A stretch of 11,269 bases of DNA from Ruminococcus sp. UBA7477 (GTDB taxonomy: Bacteria; Bacillota; Clostridia; Oscillospirales; Ruminococcaceae), in contig DLOT01000047.1 in the NCBI GenBank assembly GCA_002479715.1, positions 1-11,269 of the forward strand, read 5' to 3'. Shown here one piece after another: positions 1 through 6,344 of this stretch; within the stretch, counting starts at the first letter, position 1, and every line of letters begins with the position of its first letter. Under the pieces are notes generated by a model that saw nothing but the letters and a program-made list of their open reading frames with translations, made no database searches and was not told the origin of the DNA. Made by a program: the position numbers and the translations under genes.

Positions 1-648
1 GGAGATATGGATTTTAAAGTTGGTGGAACAAGAGATGGTATTACAGCAATTCAAGTTGATATAAAAGTTGATGGATTAAGCTATGATATAATAGCAGAAG
101 CATTTGAAAGAACAAGAAAAGCAAGACTTTATATTTTAGATGATATAATGGCTCCTGTAATAGCAGAACCAAAAAAAGAAATTTCAAAATATGCACCAAA
201 AATTATAAATATGAAGATCAATCCAGAAAAAATTAAAGATGTTATTGGTTCAGGAGGAAAAGTAATCAATAAAATTATTGAAGAAACTGGAGTTAAAATT
301 GATATTGAAGAAGATGGAACAGTATTTATTTATTCTGATGATATAAAAGGAGCATTAGATGCACAAGGAATCATTGAAGATATTACTCGTGAAATCGAAA
401 AAGATGGAATATATACAGGAAAAGTAACAAGAATAGCTACTTTTGGAGCTTTTGTAGATTTAGGCGGAGGAAAAGAAGGCTTACTTCATATTTCTAAAAT
501 TTCTAAAGAAAGAATAAATAAAGTTGAAGATGTTCTAAAAGTTGGAGATGAAGTTACTGTTAAAGTATATGAAATAGATGCTCAAGGTAGAATAAATTTA
601 ACTCGTAAAGGATTATATGAAGAAGTAGAAGAATCAGAAAACAACTAA
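1..648 (+). CDS. pnp: Polyribonucleotide nucleotidyltransferase (PNPase), C-terminal part
   Basis: PNPase is a cytoplasmic phosphorolytic 3'-5' exoribonuclease of mRNA decay. The window opens inside the gene: the frame is open from base 1 (GDMDFKVGGTRDGIT), so the ATG at 7 is an internal Met. The remaining ~215 residues of a normally ~700-residue protein hold three parts. First is the end of the second RNase PH-like domain. Next is a KH domain with its GxxG loop (VIGSGGK, about residues 79-85 from the internal Met). Last is an S1 RNA-binding domain starting at GIYTGKVTRIATFGAFV and ending at GRINLTRK, followed by a short acidic tail. Codons are strongly A/T-biased, unlike everything after position 1010. 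It is followed by its own terminator. The identity is secure. Confidence 0.96.
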   Translation, partial: GDMDFKVGGTRDGITAIQVDIKVDGLSYDIIAEAFERTRKARLYILDDIMAPVIAEPKKEISKYAPKIINMKINPEKIKDVIGSGGKVINKIIEETGVKIDIEEDGTVFIYSDDIKGALDAQGIIEDITREIEKDGIYTGKVTRIATFGAFVDLGGGKEGLLHISKISKERINKVEDVLKVGDEVTVKVYEIDAQGRINLTRKGLYEEVEESENN

Positions 649-653
649 TAATC

Positions 654-702
654 AAAACAGGGACAGCCTTTATAAAATGGCAAGTTCCTGTTTGTTTTTT
701 TT
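654..702 (+). terminator. Rho-independent terminator of pnp
   Basis: The arms AAACAGGGA (655-663) and TTCCTGTTT (685-693) pair over 9 bp including one G-T pair. A further GCC/GGC pairs inside the loop. The stem runs into a T-rich tail (TTTGTTTTTTTT). It lies six bases after the pnp stop codon. The ~230 bases from here to the tRNA are very A+T-rich and show no gene. Confidence 0.85.
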
Positions 703-934
703 ATAAAAAATTCGTTTAATTGATTTCTAAAACATAATTTTATAGATTAAAATGTTCTTATAAAAAATCTTATAAATAATCTTTACAAAAAAATACAAAT
801 AATATATAATTTCTATATTAAATATTTGAGCCTGCTTATTGTTTGGATGAAAGTAAATTACAAAATTAATATATATAAAAGATAAAGAGTTGCATTTAAG
901 AAGTCATTATAGGTATCTTAAATTTTCAAGTTAT

Positions 935-1010
935 TGGGGTGTCGCCAAGCGGTAAGGCAACGGACTCTGACTCCGTCATTCCGAAAGTTCGAATCTTTCC
1001 ACCCCAGCCA
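935..1010 (+). tRNA. tRNA-Gln (anticodon CTG), CCA encoded
   Basis: A full cloverleaf is visible. The acceptor TGGGGTG (935-941) pairs with CACCCCA (1000-1006), with discriminator G1007 and encoded CCA at 1008-1010. The anticodon stem ACGGA/TCCGT (960-964/972-976) holds the loop CTCTGAC with anticodon CTG at 967-969, which decodes CAG as Gln. The T arm is GAAAG-TTCGAAT-CTTTC (983-999). The upstream 230 bases are A+T-rich with no clear consensus promoter; TTAAGA-N17-TAAATT near 897-925 is only a weak candidate. Base composition changes immediately after the CCA, which is where tRNA-targeting integrases leave their attachment site, so this tRNA may be an att site. No second copy of its 3' end lies in the window. 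Confidence 0.95.
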
Positions 1011-1014
1011 AACA

Positions 1015-1340
1015 TTAAATTGTTCAGCCGAAAGGCGATAGCTCAGAGAGCTATCAGAGGTTTGTGAATCACAAGCTTCTGATAGCGCCCCGAACCAATT
1101 CGGAACGCTTATGATAATATCTTTCCGCGACCCATTGCTCGTCACAATGGACGGGTCAGCATATACCTTCTGCTGACTTTAGTTCCGTCGTTTGCGAATC
1201 CGACGGGGGAGACTGCTGTGCGGTGGCTCTTCCCAAACCTACCGACTTCTTAGATAACGGCGTGAAGTCAGTGCATTTAATGTCGCCAGATCGGATCTTT
1301 GTGCTGGAAAGACCGATTTTGGATATTTGGTTTTCAGAGA
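1015..1340 (+). ncRNA. Gene-free array of strong hairpins, putative structured RNA
   Basis: No credible reading frame exists here on either strand, but the stretch is nearly continuous inverted repeats. In order: GCC-GAAA-GGC; GATAGCTC-AGA-GAGCTATC; a ~17-bp stem GCTATCAGA.../...TCTGATAGC with an inner TTGTG-AAT-CACAA; AGCG..CCGAA-CCAA-TTCGG..CGCT; CCATTG/CAATGG; GTCAGCA/TGCTGAC; CCGTCG/CGACGG; GGGGAGA/TCTTCCC; GACTTC/GAAGTC; and ATCGG.TCTTT/AAAGA.CCGAT. The second and third compete for the same GAGCTATC segment. Large structured RNAs of Firmicutes phages and elements (ROOL, GOLLD) can lie next to tRNAs, but I cannot match this to either. A single-strand replication or transfer origin is an alternative. 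The strand is assumed and no promoter is evident; it could be read through from the tRNA. Confidence 0.4.
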
Positions 1341-1393
1341 AAATGAAAAGCCCCTTTCAGCTACTCCCGAAAAAAAGTTACTGAAAAAGGCTT
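1337..1393 (-). terminator. Long hairpin terminator for the minus-strand RNA
   Basis: Arms 1348-1364 and 1377-1393 pair in 16 of 17 positions (some G-T) around a 12-nt loop. Read leftward, the stem is followed by TTTTCATTTTC, a terminator-like tail; read rightward, no T tract follows. It would end transcripts started at the minus-strand promoter at 1541-1569. Its right arm overlaps the -35 box of the plus-strand promoter at 1392. Confidence 0.55.
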
Positions 1394-1420
1394 GACAAAA
1401 CATCAATCTACCGTTATAAT
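1392..1420 (+). promoter_or_regulatory. Perfect sigma-A promoter of a small plus-strand RNA
   Basis: TTGACA at 1392-1397, a 17-bp spacer and TATAAT at 1415-1420 match both consensus hexamers exactly at ideal spacing. Predicted start is near 1427. No reading frame of note follows, so the product is probably an RNA. Confidence 0.75.
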
Positions 1421-1426
1421 AACGAT

Positions 1427-1528
1427 AGGAATATTCCTCTAAGCTAATTCTTCCGAAGGGTTTTTTCGGGGGGTTAGTGATGCGCCTAGTGTTGCTGGTA
1501 ACAATGCTAGGTGCGGAGGTTTTATTTT
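1427..1528 (+). ncRNA. Predicted ~100-nt small RNA, three-way-junction fold
   Basis: The unit is bounded by the perfect promoter at 1392-1420 and a terminator-like end. CCTC (1436-1439) can pair with GAGG (1516-1519) to close the molecule. Inside are a CTAA/TTAG stem (1444-1447/1474-1477) and a 14-bp hairpin at 1481-1515 (TGCGCCTAG...CTAGGTGCG, loop CTGGTAA). A TTTTATTTT tail follows at 1520-1528. The whole unit lies inside the minus-strand RNA predicted at 1340-1534, so the two are fully complementary. Antisense control RNAs of plasmid replication are organised this way, but no rep gene lies directly beside it. I do not recognise the family. Confidence 0.5.
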
Positions 1529-1540
1529 CCTCTTGCGCTT

Positions 1541-1569
1541 ATTATATCATTTGACAGCACGCCTGTCAA
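1541..1569 (-). promoter_or_regulatory. Perfect sigma-A promoter, leftward, with palindromic -35 region
   Basis: On the minus strand TTGACA (1569-1564), a 17-bp spacer and TATAAT (1546-1541) match the consensus exactly. The -35 hexamer is part of a perfect 7-bp inverted repeat, TTGACAG-CACGC-CTGTCAA (1551-1569), which could serve as an operator. It faces the promoter at 1392-1420. Confidence 0.72.
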
Positions 1570-1657
1570 GTTCCTATTTATATTTTTAGTAAATTTCGGC
1601 GGCTTTTATAAAGTTAAGCCGTTTTTTTGTTCCTTTTTACCAGTAAACTGTGCACAT

Positions 1658-1673
1658 TGTGCCACGTGGCACA
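1658..1673. promoter_or_regulatory. parS-like palindrome, copy 1
   Basis: TGTGCCACGTGGCACA is a perfect 16-bp palindrome six bases past the methyltransferase stop. It has the length and layout of the canonical parS site TGTTTCACGTGAAACA: identical TGT/ACA ends and CACGTG core, different only at positions 4-5 and 12-13. A ParB is encoded at 6790-7755, and a second copy with one changed core base lies at 6345-6360. It is probably a ParB site. A terminator is unlikely because there is no loop and no T tract. Confidence 0.55.
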
Positions 1674-1678
1674 CTCGG

Positions 1679-3634
1679 CTATTGAGCTTGATCGTTTCTG
1701 CTGTTCTCAATAAGCTCATACAGCAGCTTCAGCCTGTCGAGAGAGCGAAAGACCAGCTTGCCGAAATAGATCTCGTCAAACATAAGGTCTAGCTTCATAT
1801 GTAGGCGAAGCAGCTCGGGCGGCATACAGTCTGCCGAGTACAGCTTGCCAAGCGACGTGTTACCCTCGGCGAGCATACGGGTACGCGAGGCAATAATAGC
1901 CTTGCCGAGCTTGTTGATCTCGGCTAAACGCTGACCGTCCGAAGAATAGATAATAGGGAAGTTATAGTAAAGTGCCGATGAATACCGATAGGAAGTGTCG
2001 AGCCGGCCGCAGAGCGCCTTGACATAGTCCTGATGCACGGCCGACGATAGTAAAGCGAAAAGATACATAGACGCGTCGTCTATAACAAGCACACTCTCGT
2101 TGGTTACAAACTCCAGATCGTCGGCGTATATCATAGGGATGATCTTTCGGCTCGCACTTGAATGACGGGGAATGATTATTGTAGGTTGATCAGATGTAGC
2201 CTTGTGGATCTCGCTTGCAGCATAGTCGGAGGTGTGTTCCTGAATGTCCTCCAGAAGATTGGCGGCGGTGATGTATCTTACATTGCCTGTTCCAGTGGGA
2301 CATACAGACCGTGATCTGTGAGATCTTACCATAACAGGCCGGTCGTTAGGGATCGTTCCCAGCAGGGCAGGGGGATCGGGCAGCTGCTGAAGGCAGCAGT
2401 TAATATGCTCGCAGGATATTGTGACGCCGCTGGCGCAGTGCAGCACCTTGACGGGATCCTCGGTATCGACGTGAGATAAGCCAATTACAACGCAGCTCAG
2501 ATCAGCGCTGCCGGGAGAGTCCGATGTCCAGTCAAAAGGCTGCCAGGCAAAGTTTATGGATATGTCCCGGTGCCGCGACCATAAGCTTATTGAACTGCCC
2601 TGACATACAGAGCTTGTCAGCAGATAGGCAGCTCGTGAGTGCCGGTTGTTTCTCAGATACTCGAAGGTTTTTATAAGCCAACAGCTGCAGTAGTCGTTTC
2701 TTTTCGCGCTAAGCAATTCTGATGCAGCTGACTGTTCTTCGCTCATATGCGTGACATACGGGGGATTGCCGACTATGTAATCTATATCCGGCTTCCAGCA
2801 AGTGCTCAGAGCGTCAGCACATATTATGCCGGAAGACAGTTCCAACTCGAAAAGCGAGAGCTGCTGCATCAGCTCACGGCAGGCCTCGATCTCACAGCTT
2901 CGGCACTGTATCGCCAGAAAGATCTTTGAAAGCCAGACTGCACTCGGATCTATCTCAATGCCGCTGAAATTTTCTAAGGCCACAGGACGGTAGGCTATAT
3001 TAATACGCTTGCAGAGCGTCAACTCAATCTCGTGAAGCGATCGGTATATCTCGAACAGGAAGCTGCCGCAGCCTGATGATGTGTCGAGGAAAGAAAGCGA
3101 GTGCATATGGTCGAGAAAGTCATAAGCCGAAAAAACAGATTTGATTCTTTCCGACTCAGAACGCAGATTCTTCAGAAACAGATCGTCTATGCACCTGTGA
3201 ATAAGCTCTGTTCCGGTGTAAAAGATACCGTTAGCGGATCGATCCTCGCATGAGAGTGTCGCCTCGTAGAGCGTGGCGGCCTGCGACGCGAGCTGCGCGT
3301 TCCAGGATATAGATGACATAAAGTCGAGCGTACAGCTCAGCGCCGAAGCCGGCAGAGCGCAGGGAAGCGGTCGGCTGAGCTGCGAAGGAAATGCGGAAAG
3401 GTTTTCGTTCAACAGGCAAGTGATCTCCGCCAAATCGATATCGCCTTCACTGTCCGAAGCTTCAGACAAAGCGTAGGTCAAAGGCGAGCCTAGAAAGAGC
3501 CCGGCGGACTCGCAAGCGCGAAGAACGAGTATCTGCAGCAAAAACAAGGCCGCCTGCTGCCGTGTGAAGCCCTGACACACCAACTCCCGATGCAACACAC
3601 GCGCCTTTGTAACGAATGCAATATTGTTTTCCAT
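1679..3634 (-). CDS. MmeI-family adenine-specific DNA methyltransferase lacking the nuclease domain
   Basis: A predicted SAM-dependent N6-adenine DNA methyltransferase of the MmeI (type IIL-like) group, 651 aa. A helical spacer region (about residues 15-85) precedes the catalytic domain. Motif I is FLDTSSGCGSF (182-192), against the usual DPxxGSGxF. Motif II is GIEIDP (225-230), and catalytic motif IV is NPPY (290-293). A target-recognition region follows with the family's IPRHSSASRKIIPM and CGRLDTSYRYSS...YYNFP stretches, then the C-terminal CMPPELLRLHMKLD helix. MmeI-type enzymes are ~900 aa with an N-terminal nuclease; that part is absent, so this is probably an orphan methyltransferase protecting the element from restriction. 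I chose the ATG at 3634 because GGAGG lies 8 bases upstream; the frame stays open to 3766 without such a site. Confidence 0.85.
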   Translation of the reverse strand: MENNIAFVTKARVLHRELVCQGFTRQQAALFLLQILVLRACESAGLFLGSPLTYALSEASDSEGDIDLAEITCLLNENLSAFPSQLSRPLPCALPASALSCTLDFMSSISWNAQLASQAATLYEATLSCEDRSANGIFYTGTELIHRCIDDLFLKNLRSESERIKSVFSAYDFLDHMHSLSFLDTSSGCGSFLFEIYRSLHEIELTLCKRINIAYRPVALENFSGIEIDPSAVWLSKIFLAIQCRSCEIEACRELMQQLSLFELELSSGIICADALSTCWKPDIDYIVGNPPYVTHMSEEQSAASELLSAKRNDYCSCWLIKTFEYLRNNRHSRAAYLLTSSVCQGSSISLWSRHRDISINFAWQPFDWTSDSPGSADLSCVVIGLSHVDTEDPVKVLHCASGVTISCEHINCCLQQLPDPPALLGTIPNDRPVMVRSHRSRSVCPTGTGNVRYITAANLLEDIQEHTSDYAASEIHKATSDQPTIIIPRHSSASRKIIPMIYADDLEFVTNESVLVIDDASMYLFALLSSAVHQDYVKALCGRLDTSYRYSSALYYNFPIIYSSDGQRLAEINKLGKAIIASRTRMLAEGNTSLGKLYSADCMPPELLRLHMKLDLMFDEIYFGKLVFRSLDRLKLLYELIENSRNDQAQ

Positions 3635-3658
3635 TTGTTTTTCCTCCAATAATTTTTC

Positions 3659-3750
3659 TCCGCCGAAAAAGAAAAATGGCGGGCTGTAAAGTAACTCACG
3701 GTGACGGACAGAGTTCCGAATAAGCAATCGCCCCAAAAGAAAAACGGGGA
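3659..3750 (-). repeat. Two similar hairpins with A/G-rich loops in the methyltransferase leader
   Basis: Forward-strand CCCC-AAAAGAAAAAC-GGGG (3731-3749) and CCGCC-GAAAAAGAAAAAT-GGCGG (3660-3682) repeat the same design: GC arms around an almost identical A-rich loop. In the leftward mRNA the loops would be pyrimidine-rich (UUUUUCUUUU), and the second hairpin ends just before the GGAGG site of the methyltransferase. This suggests control of its translation, by inference only. The rest of the 190-bp gap between the winged-helix gene and the methyltransferase shows no gene. Confidence 0.4.
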
Positions 3751-3824
3751 GCCTGACAGTATTCAAACTTGGTGAGATAGAATAGCTAAGTTTATAAAAG
3801 CTATAAGATCTGCAGGATAGAATA

Positions 3825-4643
3825 TTAATCTTGCAAAAATTTATTTCTTCGGTAGATAAGGTTTACAGTGGGTTTTATATATGATCGGACATTTTGGACC
3901 CTACCTTTATTCCAAAAACATCGTCGCCTGAATTTTACTTTAAAAATCTTCAAAAATCTCTTGACAAATCGCTGAAGATGTTTTACAATATAGTTGCTAT
4001 TTCTGGTTCGCAGTGTGCCTGACTTTCGGGCGGCGCGCTGCGGATTTTTTCTTTGCCTTTTTATTGTTTTCGCAAACGTAAATACCATATATGAATTCTC
4101 GGTGAAACGCTTAGGCTGACGTCTGAAGTGCTTCCTGCGGCGGCGAATGAGCTTGATGTTCTCCAGCATTTCTATGTGGCGAATAACGTCGCTGCGTTTT
4201 TCACCTGTAGCCTTAGCTATGTCTGAGAAGGAGTGATAGAAATAATTGTTGTTGCCAGCCGCATTCACACAGAAAAGATAGGTTCTGAGTGCCTTGGGAG
4301 CTGCGTTTATGACACGCTGGAAGGCATGACGGGAAAGCATAAAGTATGTTCCTACAGCGGGAAGGGCGTAAACATATGTACCGCGTTTCCGGTCTTCACG
4401 AACTGTTCTTGTCCTGCTGGAGATCAGCCCTTTTGCTGTGAGCTGGGCGATGCAGCGTGAGGCTGTTCTTACGTCTACATTGCAGCGCGCAGAAAGCGTG
4501 GTCAGCTTGACTTTGACTTCGTACCCCATTATTGTCCTCTGACCTACGCTTTCGGCGATATCATACAGCGAGATGAGAACTGCAAGCGCCGACTTGGAGA
4601 GATTGTGCTTCAGAATGCGGACGGGAACTCTGATGCCTTGCAT
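3825..4643 (-). CDS. Double winged-helix DNA-binding (Rep-like) protein, probably frameshifted near its C-terminus
   Basis: The open frame gives 272 aa. Residues ~10-95 form one winged helix (KSALAVLISLYDIAE..., recognition region VDVRTASRCIAQLTAKGLI). Residues ~110-175 form a second (FSDIAKATGEKRSDVIRHIEMLENIKLI). Tandem winged helices of this size suit plasmid or element replication or control proteins, but I do not recognise the exact family. After ~residue 178 the frame turns into an odd basic tail of low quality. The -1 frame instead reads HREFIYGIYVCENNKKAKK and a typical Lys/Arg-rich end, stopping at TAG 3999-3997. The ancestral gene was therefore probably ~215 aa (4643-3997) and lost one base near 4085-4110. 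ATG 4643 has an AAGGTGAG site. It lies 24 bases after the coupling-protein fragment, so the two are probably co-transcribed. Confidence 0.68.
   Translation of the reverse strand: MQGIRVPVRILKHNLSKSALAVLISLYDIAESVGQRTIMGYEVKVKLTTLSARCNVDVRTASRCIAQLTAKGLISSRTRTVREDRKRGTYVYALPAVGTYFMLSRHAFQRVINAAPKALRTYLFCVNAAGNNNYFYHSFSDIAKATGEKRSDVIRHIEMLENIKLIRRRRKHFRRQPKRFTENSYMVFTFAKTIKRQRKNPQRAARKSGTLRTRNSNYIVKHLQRFVKRFLKIFKVKFRRRCFWNKGRVQNVRSYIKPTVNLIYRRNKFLQD
3946..3979 (-). terminator. Weak candidate terminator after the winged-helix gene
   Basis: On the minus strand ATCTTCA (3979-3973) and TGAAGAT (3952-3946) form a 7-bp stem with a 20-nt loop, followed by TTTT. It lies just past the TAG (3999-3997) proposed as the original stop. 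The loop is long, so support is limited. Confidence 0.3.
3961..3989 (+). promoter_or_regulatory. Near-consensus promoter antisense to the winged-helix gene
   Basis: TTGACA at 3961-3966, a 17-bp spacer and TACAAT at 3984-3989 (one mismatch) direct transcription rightward, against the winged-helix gene. Predicted start is near 3996. A strong terminator follows within 60 bases, which argues against chance. Confidence 0.6.
3996..4050 (+). ncRNA. Predicted ~55-nt antisense RNA to the 3' end of the winged-helix gene
   Basis: The unit runs from the promoter at 3961-3989 to the terminator at 4009-4050, so the RNA is almost only a 5' lead plus one hairpin with a 12-nt loop (UGACUUUCGGGC, containing a UUCG that fits the YUNR loop motif of antisense RNAs). 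It is complementary to the last ~17 codons and TAG of the winged-helix gene in its restored frame. Countertranscript control of rep genes is established in plasmids. Here its use is inferred from the layout. Confidence 0.5.
4009..4050 (+). terminator. Strong rho-independent terminator of the antisense RNA
   Basis: CGCAGTGTGCC (4009-4019) and GGCGCGCTGCG (4032-4042) form an uninterrupted 11-bp stem (two G-T pairs), extendable by two more. GA and six T's (4045-4050) follow directly. Confidence 0.7.
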
Positions 4644-4667
4644 ATTCTCACCTTCTGATTGAACTTA

Positions 4668-5588
4668 TTACATTGAATTTTTTCTGGCCTCGACGTACTC
4701 GTAAAGCCGGGTTGAATGCTTGGCCTTAAATTCCGGATCCCTCATAGCAATGCGGTTTATGATCTTTTTAGCGCTGCCGAAATCACTCTTGGATAAGAAT
4801 TCCGAAAAAACCCCTGCGCTCAGACTGTCTATTTCCGCTATAGATACGGACAACGGAGAAAACTGCGCCGAAGCATCAGACCGGGCAGCTGTTCCCGAGG
4901 ATCTGACCTTTGGTGCGGCCTTTGCAGTCGCCTTGCGGTTTTCCTTGGCCACACGCTCGTGCTCGTAATAAAAAAAGACATCCTGCAAAGTGATGTCCTT
5001 TTTTATGCTGCTGTTTCTTTCTTCTCTGGCTTTCTCGTCGCACAGGAATGATATGTGCTGCTGTTGTATCGATATCAGCGACGGAAAGTCCGGGAGCAGA
5101 GAGCTGAGCCGGGCTGTTTCTGCACGTTCGGAGGGAATATCATATGTGGATGTCTTCCGAAGAGCAAATGTATAGAAATACTTAAACCTCGTAAATATGG
5201 GATTAAGCCGCTGCCTGATTATGATTACCTCGCCCTTTTTAAGTCGGCGAAGCTCAAATGGATTCATCAGCGGTTTCGCGTCAACGTGCTGCGAGCTGTT
5301 TTCGCCGGACTTGCTCGAAGAATATGTTTTATAAGTTTTGGTGAAGGTTGAGAGCAGCTCCGAAATGTACTTGTTTGTATCATTATCGCTTGAATAGACA
5401 TATATGAGATTGCCGCAGGCTTGCTGTATAGCGCCGGCAGATTTCTTATATCCTCCCTCCAGCTGGTTCAGGGATTGCACGAAGAGGTGAAACAAGATGT
5501 TCCTACCGGCTGAAACATTCATCTTCTTTGACATATTAGGGATGGGTGGCATCGCTGCGAACTCATCCAGCACAAAGTTCCATAGCTG
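4668..5588 (-). pseudogene. VirD4/TraG-type conjugative coupling protein, C-terminal half only
   Basis: Type IV coupling proteins are membrane-bound hexameric ATPases that feed relaxase-DNA into the conjugation channel. The frame opens abruptly at QLWNF and goes straight into the Walker B region LDEFAAMPPIPNM. The family's FVQSLNQLEGGYK segment and the ...KPLMNPFELRRLKKGEVIII region follow, then a poorly conserved Ala/Ser-rich linker and a charged C-terminus (301 aa from the GTG at 5573). The two N-terminal membrane helices and the Walker A half are missing, and a TGA stands right before Gln. An AAAGGAG upstream is spaced for an out-of-frame ATG (MELCAG, then stop). It is therefore a 5'-truncated remnant, cut about 40 bases past the fic stop. 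It could still be expressed from GTG 5573 but would lack ATPase function. Confidence 0.75.
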
Positions 5589-5627
5589 TCAACTCCTTTG
5601 TGGACCCATATAGTTGTTCTTTAGGAC

Positions 5628-6311
5628 TTATCTGTGGAGTCCGTTCTTTCTGCCCGAATTTAATCCGTCAATACAGTTGTTATATAGGAATTTGGTAATA
5701 TCGCAATTGTTATTGCTTTCGTAGTAGTCTATAAGCAGTGTGAAAAACTCATTTTGCTTTTCCACCGGAATAGAAATAATGCCTGCACAGCCATTAATCA
5801 TTATCTTGTTGGCTACAAGCTGAGCCGTTCTTTTATTACCGTCCATGAACAGCTGACCTCTCATGATGTATAGCATCATATTTATTGCCTTTTCGGTTGC
5901 AGAAGTGTCGGTATTGCTCATTGTCTGATCAATGAACTCTTTAACAGCATCTTCATTTGGTATTTCCGGACGCCAGCTGGTCCCGCCGATCTTTACGTCA
6001 AGTGTTCTCAGATTACCTTCGTTCATTACAATGCCTTTTCCGACCTCTGAATTTACTTGCCGAATGAACCTCAGATCAAGCGTGTAATCAATATTGTCAA
6101 GGATAAATCCCCATGCGTGCTTCAGATTGTTGACTTTGATAGTATCTTCAATAGTCAGGCCGGCAACTGTTCTTCCGTCATAAAGCTCCTGTGTATCCGG
6201 GTAGGTAACACTGATGCCCTCCAGACGTGCTTCAGTATAAATACTGTCAACAATATTACGCTTGGCATACATTATGTTATCGTTAAGCGTCATAAAAAAT
6301 TTGTTTTGCAT
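5628..6311 (-). CDS. Fic-domain protein with a degenerate active-site motif
   Basis: Fic enzymes transfer AMP or other phosphate-containing groups to target proteins; many act as toxins. The 227-aa protein has the core QLFMDGNKRTA (153-163) in place of HPFxDGN(G/K)R. The catalytic His is Gln, while Phe, Asp, Gly, Asn and Arg remain. A flap-like segment VKIGGTSWRPEIPN (106-119) lies before it. Near the N-terminus, ARLEGISVTYPD (28-39) resembles the class II inhibitory helix ((S/T)xxxEG), with Glu27 at the Ser/Thr position. No antitoxin gene is adjacent. ATG 6311 is chosen because AAAGGAA lies upstream and a perfect promoter plus the palindrome sit before it. The frame extends to 6359, but into the palindrome. 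Activity is doubtful without the His. Confidence 0.85.
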   Translation of the reverse strand: MQNKFFMTLNDNIMYAKRNIVDSIYTEARLEGISVTYPDTQELYDGRTVAGLTIEDTIKVNNLKHAWGFILDNIDYTLDLRFIRQVNSEVGKGIVMNEGNLRTLDVKIGGTSWRPEIPNEDAVKEFIDQTMSNTDTSATEKAINMMLYIMRGQLFMDGNKRTAQLVANKIMINGCAGIISIPVEKQNEFFTLLIDYYESNNNCDITKFLYNNCIDGLNSGRKNGLHR

Positions 6312-6344
6312 TAATCTTAAATTCCTTTTATTAGTTGGTTTAGC

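Larger units (their letters stand above)
1340..1534 (-). ncRNA. Predicted ~190-nt minus-strand RNA, antisense to the 1427-1528 RNA
   Basis: Defined by the perfect minus-strand promoter at 1541-1569 (start near 1534) and the long hairpin with T-rich tail at 1337-1393. It contains the complement of the whole plus-strand small RNA, so both could form the same hairpins and pair with each other. No peptide with a convincing ribosome site was seen in it. Function unknown. Promoter and terminator are visible; transcription itself is inferred. Confidence 0.45.

Noticed and set aside
918..1145. 75-aa minus-strand frame containing WKDSNFRNDGVRVRCLTAW
   Set aside because: It is the antisense of the tRNA-Gln, a well-known spurious translation; the rest covers the hairpin array.
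1658..1673. Palindrome as a methyltransferase terminator
   Set aside because: It has no loop and no T tract on either strand, and a near copy lies in a gene leader.
1511..1792. 93-aa plus-strand frame
   Set aside because: It starts inside the small-RNA terminator and runs antisense into the methyltransferase, with no ribosome site.
3635..3766. Longer methyltransferase start at 3766
   Set aside because: No ribosome site there, and the added residues translate the polypurine hairpins; GGAGG precedes the ATG at 3634.
4085..4113. Programmed -1 ribosomal frameshift in the winged-helix gene
   Set aside because: No X-XXY-YYZ slippery heptamer or evident downstream stimulator; a lost base is simpler.
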